Below, in pieces: positions 36,082 to 44,006 of a stretch of 54,229 nucleotides of DNA (position 1 is the stretch's first letter; every line of letters begins with the position of its first letter). The stretch comes from Streptococcus sp. k-402 (lineage in GTDB: Bacteria > Bacillota > Bacilli > Lactobacillales > Streptococcaceae): assembly GCF_013277515.1 (NCBI RefSeq), contig NZ_VMNB01000003.1:262232-316460 (forward strand). The letters run 5' to 3'. The position numbers were made by a program, and so were the translations under genes. The notes below the pieces were generated by a model, which did not search any database, was not told the DNA's origin, and saw nothing but the letters and a program-made list of their open reading frames with translations.

Positions 36082-37890
36082 ATGTGTGGAATTGTTGGTG
36101 TTGTTGGAAACACAAATGCAACTGATATTTTGATTCAAGGGCTTGAAAAGCTCGAATACCGTGGTTATGATTCTGCGGGGATTTTTGTCCTAGGTGGTGC
36201 TGAGAACCATCTAGTCAAGGCTGTTGGTCGTATAGCAGAATTGTCTGCCAAGACAGCTGGTGTTGAGGGAACAACTGGTATTGGACATACTCGTTGGGCT
36301 ACTCATGGAAAACCAACTGAAGACAATGCTCACCCACATCGCTCTGAGACAGAACGTTTTGTCTTGGTTCACAATGGAGTGATTGAGAACTACCTTGAAA
36401 TCAAGGAAGAATACCTTGCAGGTCACCACTTCAAAGGGCAAACAGATACGGAAATAGCCGTTCACTTGATTGGAAAATTTGCGGAAGAAGATGGCTTGTC
36501 AGTTCTTGAAGCCTTCAAAAAAGCTCTTCACATTATCCGTGGTTCTTATGCTTTTGCCTTGGTTGACTCACAAGATCCTGAAGTCATCTACGTGGCTAAA
36601 AATAAATCACCACTTTTGATTGGTCTTGGGGAAGGCTACAACATGGTTTGTTCAGACGCCATGGCTATGATTCGTGAGACCAACCAATACATGGAAATTC
36701 ATGACCAAGAGTTGGTCATTGTCAAGGCTGATAGTGTCGAAGTTCAAGACTATGATGGTAATAGTCGTGAGCGTGCTAGCTACACTGCTGAGCTTGATTT
36801 GTCAGATATCGGTAAGGGAACTTATCCTTACTACATGCTCAAGGAAATCGATGAACAACCAACAGTTATGCGCAAACTCATCCAAGCCTACACAGATGAG
36901 GCTGGTCAAGTTGTCGTAGACCCAGCTATCATCAAGGCTGTTCAAGACGCAGACCGTATCTACATCCTTGCAGCTGGAACATCTTACCATGCAGGATTTG
37001 CTTCTAAGAAAATGCTGGAAGAATTGACAGATACACCAGTTGAACTTGGTATCTCCTCTGAGTGGGGCTACGGTATGCCACTTCTCAGCAAGAAACCACT
37101 CTTCATCTTTATCAGCCAGTCTGGTGAAACAGCGGATAGCCGTCAGGTTTTGGTTAAGGCTAATGAAATGGGAATCCCAAGCTTGACAGTGACAAACGTA
37201 CCAGGCTCAACTCTTTCTCGTGAAGCTAGCCATACCATGCTTCTTCATGCAGGTCCTGAAATTGCCGTGGCCTCAACCAAGGCCTATACAGCACAAATCG
37301 CAGCCCTTGCATTCTTAGCAAAAGCAGTCGGTCAAGCAAACGGCAATGCTAAAGCGCAAGCCTTTGACCTAGTTCATGAGTTGTCAATCGTAGCTCAGTC
37401 GATCGAATCAACTCTTTCAGAGAAAGAAACCATTGAAGCCAAGGTTCGTGAGCTTCTTGAAACAACTCGCAACGCCTTTTATATCGGACGTGGTCAAGAT
37501 TACTATGTAGCTATGGAAGCAAGTCTCAAACTCAAAGAGATTTCTTACATCCAGTGTGAAGGTTTTGCGGCAGGAGAACTCAAGCACGGAACTATTGCCT
37601 TGATTGAAGAAGGAACGCCTGTTTTGGCCCTCTTGTCAGATCCAGTCCTTGCCAACCACACTCGTGGAAATATCCAAGAGGTCGCAGCCCGTGGTGCCAA
37701 GGTTCTCACTATCGCAGAAGAAAATGTTGCTAAAGAGACAGATGATATCGTCCTTACAACCGTACACCCTTACCTCTCACCAATCTCAATGGTCGTGCCA
37801 ACGCAATTGGTCGCTTACTTTGCAACACTCCACCGTGGCCTTGATGTGGATAAACCACGTAACCTTGCCAAGTCAGTAACGGTAGAATAA
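36082..37890 (+). CDS. glmS: Glutamine-fructose-6-phosphate aminotransferase (isomerizing)
   Basis: 602 aa, makes glucosamine 6-phosphate from fructose 6-phosphate and glutamine, the entry step to cell wall amino sugars. The N-terminal glutaminase starts MCGIVGVVG (catalytic Cys exposed after Met removal), with RWATHG. Two SIS domains follow ([21 protein letters not shown]), and the C-terminus ends [11 protein letters not shown]. No glmS ribozyme is visible upstream; regulation seems to be by NagR-like operators. Confidence 0.97.
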   Translation: MCGIVGVVGNTNATDILIQGLEKLEYRGYDSAGIFVLGGAENHLVKAVGRIAELSAKTAGVEGTTGIGHTRWATHGKPTEDNAHPHRSETERFVLVHNGVIENYLEIKEEYLAGHHFKGQTDTEIAVHLIGKFAEEDGLSVLEAFKKALHIIRGSYAFALVDSQDPEVIYVAKNKSPLLIGLGEGYNMVCSDAMAMIRETNQYMEIHDQELVIVKADSVEVQDYDGNSRERASYTAELDLSDIGKGTYPYYMLKEIDEQPTVMRKLIQAYTDEAGQVVVDPAIIKAVQDADRIYILAAGTSYHAGFASKKMLEELTDTPVELGISSEWGYGMPLLSKKPLFIFISQSGETADSRQVLVKANEMGIPSLTVTNVPGSTLSREASHTMLLHAGPEIAVASTKAYTAQIAALAFLAKAVGQANGNAKAQAFDLVHELSIVAQSIESTLSEKETIEAKVRELLETTRNAFYIGRGQDYYVAMEASLKLKEISYIQCEGFAAGELKHGTIALIEEGTPVLALLSDPVLANHTRGNIQEVAARGAKVLTIAEENVAKETDDIVLTTVHPYLSPISMVVPTQLVAYFATLHRGLDVDKPRNLAKSVTVE

Positions 37891-37892
37891 GC

Positions 37893-37922
37893 TAAAAAAG
37901 TCTAGTTATCTAGGCTTTTTCT
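37893..37922 (+). terminator. Terminator after glmS
   Basis: AAAAAAGTCTAG-TTAT-CTAGGCTTTTT just after the stop codon. Confidence 0.8.
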
Positions 37923-38008
37923 TGTGAGCAAATCGGTTGCTTGTACTCAAGATTCGTGTTAGAATAATTTTTCAAATTGAAGGACAGAGGTAGACAGGGA
38001 GAATCGCA

Positions 38009-39058
38009 ATGGTAGAATTGGGAATTTCAACATTTGGGGAAACAACGGAGCTTGAAGGGACTGGGCAAACTTACAGTCATGCCGAACGTATTCGCCAGTT
38101 GCTGGCGGAGATTGAACTGGCTGATAAGGTTGGTTTGGATGTGTATGGTATTGGTGAGCACCATCGAGCAGATTTTTCAGTATCAGCTCCAGAGATTGTC
38201 CTGGCAGCTGGGGCAGTCAATACCAAGAAAATCCGTTTGACCAGTGCAGTCAGCATTCTCTCAAGTATGGATCCGATTCGCTTGTTCCAACAATATGCCA
38301 CTATCGATGCTTTGTCAAATGGACGTGCGGAGATTATGGCTGGAAGGGGTTCTTTCACGGAATCATTTCCTCTGTTTGGCTATGATTTGAAAGACTACGA
38401 AGCCCTCTTTGATGAGAAATTAGACTTGCTTCAGTTAGTCAATGAAAAAACAAAACTAGACTGGCAAGGTCGCTTGACCCAAACAATCTCTGGCCAAGAA
38501 GTTTATCCTCGTCCAGTTCAGGACAAATTACCCTTGTGGATAGCGACAGGTGGTCATGTCGAATCAACAGTGAAGATTGCTCAGGCAGGCCTACCGATTG
38601 TCTATGCCATTATTGGTGGTAACCCTCGTTATTTTAAAAAGTTGATTCAGGCTTATCGTGAGATTGGGAGCGAAGCGGGTTATGCCAGTCAGGAACTAAA
38701 GGTTGGAGCTCATTCTTGGGGTTGGATTGCTGAGGATGGCGAGCAAGCGGTAAAAGATTATTTCCATCCGACCAAGCAAGTGGTGGATGCTATTTCCAAA
38801 GACCGTCCGCACTGGCAGGAATTGCGTTATGAACAATATTTGGAGCAGGTAGGGTCAAATGGCGCCATGTTTGTTGGCAATCCAGATCAGGTGGCCGAAA
38901 AATTGATTCGCATGATTGAGGATTTAGGTTTGGACCGCTTTATGCTCCATCTACCGCTTGGTTCCATGCCTCATGATCAAGTTCTGAGAGCTATTGAACT
39001 CTTTGGAACGAAAGTCGCACCAAAAGTTCGAGCTTACTTTGCCATGAAAGAGGCTTAA
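38009..39058 (+). CDS. Luciferase-like flavin monooxygenase family protein
   Basis: 349 aa bacterial luciferase-like (LLM class) TIM-barrel oxidoreductase. N-terminal VELGISTFGET, YGIGEHHRADF (about 47-57), and AEIMAGRGSFTESFPLFG are typical of the LLM family that uses FMNH2 or F420; streptococci lack F420, so FMN is more likely. Substrate unknown. Convergent with spuA. AGGGAG precedes the ATG. Confidence 0.88.
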   Translation: MVELGISTFGETTELEGTGQTYSHAERIRQLLAEIELADKVGLDVYGIGEHHRADFSVSAPEIVLAAGAVNTKKIRLTSAVSILSSMDPIRLFQQYATIDALSNGRAEIMAGRGSFTESFPLFGYDLKDYEALFDEKLDLLQLVNEKTKLDWQGRLTQTISGQEVYPRPVQDKLPLWIATGGHVESTVKIAQAGLPIVYAIIGGNPRYFKKLIQAYREIGSEAGYASQELKVGAHSWGWIAEDGEQAVKDYFHPTKQVVDAISKDRPHWQELRYEQYLEQVGSNGAMFVGNPDQVAEKLIRMIEDLGLDRFMLHLPLGSMPHDQVLRAIELFGTKVAPKVRAYFAMKEA

Positions 39059-39108
39059 TAAAAAATCTAATCAAGTTTATTAGGACAACAAATATTGTAC
39101 AAAAATCA

Positions 39109-39141
39109 ATCCCCCAAGCATTAAGTCTAGGGGGATTTTTC
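39109..39141. terminator. Bidirectional terminator between the monooxygenase and spuA
   Basis: AATCCCCC and GGGGGATT arms (loop AAGCATTAAGTCTA) with flanking T/A runs, serving convergent transcription. Confidence 0.85.
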
Positions 39142-39156
39142 TATAGGAGGGCTAGT

Positions 39157-39262
39157 TTAGTTCTCTTTTTTGTTTTTTAGCAAGAACCCGAGACCTAGAA
39201 GGGCAAGGAGACTAATTCCTGCAAACAGGAGTTTGTTATCGTTGAGCTTCCTGTATTTGAAT
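39157..39262 (-). pseudogene. Remnant LPXTG cell-wall sorting signal of spuA
   Basis: Beyond the spuA stop, on the same strand, the minus strand encodes N-K-L-L-F-A-G-I-S-L-L-A-L-L-G-L-G-F-L-L then K-N-K-K-E-N-stop, a perfect sortase anchor tail (hydrophobic segment plus charged end). Just before it, in another frame, S-N-T-G-S-S is what remains of an LPNTG motif; one base is missing and the Pro codon is changed. The tail is out of frame with spuA and separated by a stop. Confidence 0.88.
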
Positions 39263-39302
39263 TAGTTATATCTAGCTAAGCAAAGGTTATACAGTAGCAG
39301 TA

Positions 39303-42300
39303 TTAGCTGACCCATTCACCGTTTTCATTGACCAAATAGCCTTCAACTCTTGTATTAACTGCAAGTTTACCTGATGAATCAACATAGTACCATTTGCCAG
39401 AAACTTCAAACCATTGATTTTCTTTCATAGCTCCTGATGGATCTAGATAGTACCAAGTATCTCCATCCTTAACCCAACCGGTTGACATAGAACCGTTACT
39501 ATTTAGGAAGTACCAAACATTACCATCTTTCACCCAGCCAGTAACCATAGAGCCATCATCTTTTAGGTAATACCAAGTATCTCCATCTTTTACCCAACCA
39601 GTAGCTAGAGAACCGTCTGCTTTATGGAAATACCAGATACCATTTTCTTGTTTCCAACTAGCTTTAGTTGTCTGATTTGGAGTTTCCGATTTCTTATTTG
39701 TATAAGCTGGAGTATAGGAAGTGACAATAGTTTGAGTAGGCGTAGATGGAAGTGATTGAGTATTATTGTCCTTATGTGGTTGTTGAGCTTGTGAATCAGT
39801 TGTAGCTTGGCTAGGTTTATTTTCTGCATCAGCTACTGTTGCAGATGGTTTAGTAGAATCAGGTCTAGCTTCTGGAGCTGGATCTTGATGTGCAGGGAGA
39901 GAAGCTTCATTTTGATGTTCAGGCTTGGAAGGGCTTGAGTCTGGTTTCTCTTCTGCAGTTGACTCATGGCTAGTTCCATTTTGAGAGACTCGAAGAACAG
40001 TAGCTGTAAGGGCATTCAATTTCAAGCCTTTTTCAGTCCATTCAAGTCCTTTCGGGTTGGCAATTCCGACTGGTCCTGCTTGGTTCTCATCTGCCAAAAC
40101 TTCAGCATTTCTTAGATGGGCAAAGGCAGTTCCCAAATTAAATTCGCGAGCTTTTTCGTCCGCATTGACAAAGACTGCGTAGATATCACCGTTTGGAGCA
40201 GTGATTTGGTAGCCAATCACTACATCCTCTTTTTCTACACCATTTTGACCTGGGACAGTGATGAGGTGGACACGGTCTTTAATATCTTGGAGACTCTTAA
40301 GTCGGAAGGCATCTGTAGATTGACGAAGGGCAATCAAACCTTTCATGTAGTCACGGCTCTTGACATTTTCAGGATATGCTTTTCCATCTGTAGCCTTAGT
40401 CCAGTCAAACTTGTTGACTGCATCGCTAGAATCGTAAGAGTCATGGATGAAGTAAGGATAGTCAAACGGATTGCCATCCTTATCACGCAACAAGTGAGAT
40501 TTGTTTGGTTGTTTGTCCTCTGCTACTGGAGTCTTGTAGGCTGGGTCACGGAATTGTTTGGTGCGACCATATTCCTGACCAGAGTGGATAAATGGAGTTC
40601 CTTGAGCTGTCAAGACCATGAGGTTTCCAAGTCGCAAACGACGGTGGATTTCAGCATAGTTCTCAGCCTTGCTTGGGTCTTTTTTGATAGATTGGGCAAT
40701 GATGTCAAAGAGGGTCAAGTTATCATGGGCTGCGATATACTGGATAACATCTCCAGGGCTGTCAGCTTCAAAGTTGGTTGGTTGAGCAATGAGATTTTTG
40801 AAGATAGTGTTGATATCACGCTTGCCGCCTGTGATAAAGGCAGGTTGACCTTCGTTTGGATAACCAGATTTGAGGTTGTTACGGATGTCATCTGAAAAGA
40901 CAGCGACAGTATCGGTATGTTTCATCCAATCTTGGTCAGCAGCTTTAGTAGGCATATTTTCATCACCAGCATAGGTTCTCCAACCTTCACCAAGCATGAT
41001 AAGGTTTGGATTGAGGGCGCGTGCAGCCTTGTAAGCTTCTTCGATAGAAGCGGCGTCATGGTCTCCCATCATATCGAAACGGAAGCCATCCACTTTGTAG
41101 GTATCAACTAGATATTTGATAGAATCAACTAGTAGGCGTTTGGTCATATGGTGAGTTGTTCCCAAACGTCCACCACCAAAGCTAGTTCGAGGTGTTCCGT
41201 CAGCATCCATAAAGTGGTAGTAGTTTGGTTCTAAATCTTCAAAGATATCGACCTTGGCTGTGTGGTTATAAACGACATCTAGGATAGCTCCCATGCCACG
41301 TTTGTGGATCTCGTTGATGAGGTTTTTAAATTCTGCGATTCGTTTTTCTGGATTTTTAGGATCGCTTGAATACATACCAGTCAAGGAGAAGTAGTTTTGA
41401 GGGTCATATCCCCAGTTGTAGTTGCTGTTGCTTGAAGCATAGTCAGACAAGCGTTCATGGTTTTTCAATTCATTGACAAAGTAGTAAGACAAGACTGGAA
41501 GGAGCTGGATGTGGGTTACACCTAAGTCTTTGAGATAGTCTAGTTTTTCAATGAAGGCTTCAAAGGTACCAAATGGTTTGGTCAAGTCTTTTGCAATGGC
41601 AGGATCTGAAGTGAAGTCACGCACATGAGCTTCGTAGATAACGGCATCTTCACGAGTCTTGAAGTTGTGAATCTTACCATAAGTCAAGTCTTGAGGTCCT
41701 AGTTTAGCTGGATTTACAAAGGCGGCTTTAGCCACTTTATGGGAAGCGTCTGTTTTTGCAAGATCGCTGTTCCAAGCAGCGAGAGATTTAGCGTAAGGAT
41801 CGAGTGCAAGAACAGTTTTACCTTGACGCTCGATTTGGTATTGATAATAGTATCCAGTGAAATCTGTGATTCCGAGTTTGTTTGTGCTATCTAGAGTTTG
41901 TTTCCAAGTTCCTCTTTCTCCTTTTTCAAGAGCGACAGTTCCAACCACTTTTTCAGGGTCATTCTTGTCGTAGACAACGACAGAAACCTTATCAGCACTT
42001 GGTGACCAAAGGGTTAAATCAACTTGTTTTCCTTCTTCTTTGAGGTCAGCTCCAAGTTTGCCATCATAACTGTATGTCTCATCTTTAAGTCGCCAGCTTG
42101 TTTTGGTAGTGAATTGGTCGGAATTGTAGCTAACAGTATAGGGATGTTTTGTGTCCGAGAAATCTCCGCTGTAAGTCACTTTCTTACCAGCTTCATCGAT
42201 TGCAACATCAGTGATAGTTACCTTGTTTCCTAGGTGATTAGTGATGTTGGAGTGCTTGAGGATATCCTCTTTTTTAGCACCAACAAGTGTTGAAAAACTA

Positions 42301-43427
42301 CTTTCAATGCTAGAAGTTCCTACGTGTTGAGCCCCTGTCATGCGGATATCATGGACATAGTATGGATTTGTGTAAATCGTTTCGTCATCATCTTTTAGGA
42401 AAATTTGGCTATGATTTTTCAAATCTGTGAACTTATAATCTTCTTTACGGATTTTCACGTCGTCTCCTTGTTTGTTTCTGTCTAGTAATAAAAATCCAAG
42501 ATCTTTAGCTGCATCTTTGAGTGGAATATCGATATAGCGACCATATTTGCCAGTAGCCGTAAAGTCTGTTCCGTTAGGCCATTCACCACTACTTGGCTCT
42601 TTCACATCTCCCCAGTACCAGAGAGATTTCTTGTCATAGTTGCCATCTGTGCGGTAGTAGTTGACGCGAACAGTTCCTGCAGGTTGTGGTTCGTAAGAGA
42701 AAACCTTGTAATCTTGGTCCAACCAAGCCTCATTCATCTTTGGTGCCAGTTTTTCTACAGATTTATCGCCGGTTAGATTTTTTCCAGCTGTATTGTTGAT
42801 GAGGAAGCTAATTTTCTTGGCTTGTTCTCCCTTTAATTTGACATCTAGGTAGTAGCCGTAGTCATCTTTTTTGGCATCCTTGAAGGACAAGGCTCCGTTT
42901 GGCCAATTTTCAGATGGTTTTTCAACATCATCCCAAGTCCATAGTCCTTGAGCATCCTTGTTTTCTTCAGGAAGTTTTTTGACATGGATACGGAAGTAGT
43001 TGTCTTCGATTGGCTCTTCTGCCTTAGTTTCAGTTGCTACTGGACTAGTAGAAGTAGTTGGCTCATTTGAACGATCTTGTCCGGATTGTGGTGCTGAATC
43101 GGCGGGAGTTGCAGCAGAAGTTGTTGGCTCTGTTGCAGGTTTTTCTTCTTTTTTCTCTAGGGAAGCGTTTGCATTGTTAGGTGAAGAAAAATCGCTTTCG
43201 TTCTTGCCAGCGATGTTTGTTGCATCAGTAAGAGGTTGGGCAAGGGCAGTAGTGGTTTCACTATTACTTGCGTTAGTGGTTGGTGTACTTTCGTTGGCTG
43301 AGATAGTTGGGGTAGCCATGGCAAGTAGGACAAGACTTGCTCCGATAAGGACAGAACCAGTCCCATTTTTGAGGGAACGGATGCTGTAAACCATTTTTTT
43401 CTCAGTTTGAGATGGTGTTTTTCTCAT
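39303..43427 (-). CDS. spuA: Surface pullulanase (SpuA) ending in choline-binding repeats
   Basis: 1374 aa extracellular alpha-glucan debranching enzyme. An N-terminal YSIRK-type signal (YSIRSLKNGTGSVLIGASLVLL) leads to a Ser/Thr/Pro-rich linker, two CBM41 starch-binding modules (about 145-365; each with a WxW-type face such as GLWTWDDV and SLWYWGDV), a CBM48 (about 470-560), and a type I pullulanase GH13 domain. The type I motif YNWGYDP is present, with region I DVVYNH (His 722), nucleophile D785 (GFRFDMMG), acid E814 (LGEGW) and D902 (HDN). After a second Pro/Thr linker (about 1140-1250) come about five choline-binding repeats (GWVKDGDTWYYL) from about 1255. In pneumococcus SpuA ends in LPXTG; here that anchor lies decayed downstream. 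Degrades host glycogen. Confidence 0.95.
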   Translation of the reverse strand: MRKTPSQTEKKMVYSIRSLKNGTGSVLIGASLVLLAMATPTISANESTPTTNASNSETTTALAQPLTDATNIAGKNESDFSSPNNANASLEKKEEKPATEPTTSAATPADSAPQSGQDRSNEPTTSTSPVATETKAEEPIEDNYFRIHVKKLPEENKDAQGLWTWDDVEKPSENWPNGALSFKDAKKDDYGYYLDVKLKGEQAKKISFLINNTAGKNLTGDKSVEKLAPKMNEAWLDQDYKVFSYEPQPAGTVRVNYYRTDGNYDKKSLWYWGDVKEPSSGEWPNGTDFTATGKYGRYIDIPLKDAAKDLGFLLLDRNKQGDDVKIRKEDYKFTDLKNHSQIFLKDDDETIYTNPYYVHDIRMTGAQHVGTSSIESSFSTLVGAKKEDILKHSNITNHLGNKVTITDVAIDEAGKKVTYSGDFSDTKHPYTVSYNSDQFTTKTSWRLKDETYSYDGKLGADLKEEGKQVDLTLWSPSADKVSVVVYDKNDPEKVVGTVALEKGERGTWKQTLDSTNKLGITDFTGYYYQYQIERQGKTVLALDPYAKSLAAWNSDLAKTDASHKVAKAAFVNPAKLGPQDLTYGKIHNFKTREDAVIYEAHVRDFTSDPAIAKDLTKPFGTFEAFIEKLDYLKDLGVTHIQLLPVLSYYFVNELKNHERLSDYASSNSNYNWGYDPQNYFSLTGMYSSDPKNPEKRIAEFKNLINEIHKRGMGAILDVVYNHTAKVDIFEDLEPNYYHFMDADGTPRTSFGGGRLGTTHHMTKRLLVDSIKYLVDTYKVDGFRFDMMGDHDAASIEEAYKAARALNPNLIMLGEGWRTYAGDENMPTKAADQDWMKHTDTVAVFSDDIRNNLKSGYPNEGQPAFITGGKRDINTIFKNLIAQPTNFEADSPGDVIQYIAAHDNLTLFDIIAQSIKKDPSKAENYAEIHRRLRLGNLMVLTAQGTPFIHSGQEYGRTKQFRDPAYKTPVAEDKQPNKSHLLRDKDGNPFDYPYFIHDSYDSSDAVNKFDWTKATDGKAYPENVKSRDYMKGLIALRQSTDAFRLKSLQDIKDRVHLITVPGQNGVEKEDVVIGYQITAPNGDIYAVFVNADEKAREFNLGTAFAHLRNAEVLADENQAGPVGIANPKGLEWTEKGLKLNALTATVLRVSQNGTSHESTAEEKPDSSPSKPEHQNEASLPAHQDPAPEARPDSTKPSATVADAENKPSQATTDSQAQQPHKDNNTQSLPSTPTQTIVTSYTPAYTNKKSETPNQTTKASWKQENGIWYFHKADGSLATGWVKDGDTWYYLKDDGSMVTGWVKDGNVWYFLNSNGSMSTGWVKDGDTWYYLDPSGAMKENQWFEVSGKWYYVDSSGKLAVNTRVEGYLVNENGEWVS

Positions 43428-43458
43428 AATGATTCTCCAATCAATAAATTTTTATACC

Positions 43459-43497
43459 AGTATAGCATGCAGTAGGAAATAGTGCAAGCGTTTTCTT
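43459..43497 (-). promoter_or_regulatory. spuA promoter with overlapping cre site
   Basis: On the minus strand, TTGCAC (-35), 17 nt, TATACT (-10; complement at 43459-43464). On the plus strand, GTGCAAGCGTTTTCTT (43482-43497) matches the cre consensus at 15 of 16 positions and covers the -35. CcpA binding here would repress spuA in glucose. Confidence 0.8.
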
Positions 43498-43573
43498 TGG
43501 TTTGTCAAAGAAATTCTTACTTTTGAGAAGTTTTCCGTATTATTTTATATATCAGTATAAATAATGGAAATAA

Positions 43574-43675
43574 TACTCAATGAAAATCAAAGAGCAAACT
43601 AGGAAACTAGCCGCAGGCTGTACTTGAGTTCGGCAAGGCGACGTTGACGTGGTTTGAAGAGATTTTCGAAGAGTA
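43574..43675. repeat. BOX element between spuA and lly
   Basis: About 102-bp boxC-boxA copy, TACTCAATGAAAATC ... TTTTCGAAGAGTA, containing the CGGCAAGGCGACGTTGACG block used as the classical BOX-PCR primer site. From here to the lly promoter (43676-43880) no gene is seen. Confidence 0.88.
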
Positions 43676-43883
43676 TAAAAATGTCACATAAGACAAGACG
43701 TATTATTAGGAAGATGATGTGTTCCCAGCTATTTTTATTCAGAAATTGCTCTCTAATATTTCTTTAAAAAGTTCATCTAGCGAAACTATAAATAGGAAGA
43801 GAAAAAGCAAGCGCTTCTCAAGTTTTATCTAGTTTCCAAACTATAGTATTTACTGGAAATTTAAAGAAAATATCAGAAAAATT

Positions 43884-43959
43884 CAGCAAACGTTTTCTTC
43901 TTATTTTCTTGACTTTTTTGCTGATTTGTGCTTGACTTTTACTTGAAATTTGATAAACT
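43884..43959 (+). promoter_or_regulatory. lly promoter region with cre-like site
   Basis: CAGCAAACGTTTTCTT (43884-43899) matches the cre consensus at 14 of 16 positions. Downstream is TTGACT (43932-43937) with TAAACT 16 nt on (43954-43959) as likely -35/-10. A weaker cre-like sequence (GCAAGCGCTTCTC) lies at 43807-43819. CcpA control is inferred. Confidence 0.5.
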
Positions 43960-44006
43960 ATAGACAAATAGGAAAACGTATTCATTTAAAAACGGAGGAA
44001 TAAGGA

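Noticed and set aside
40116..40895. 259-codon plus-strand open frame inside spuA
   Set aside because: It lies antisense to the GH13 domain of pullulanase and has no protein-like features. It is a shadow of the real gene, as are similar long antisense frames within leuS, rpoB and rpoC.
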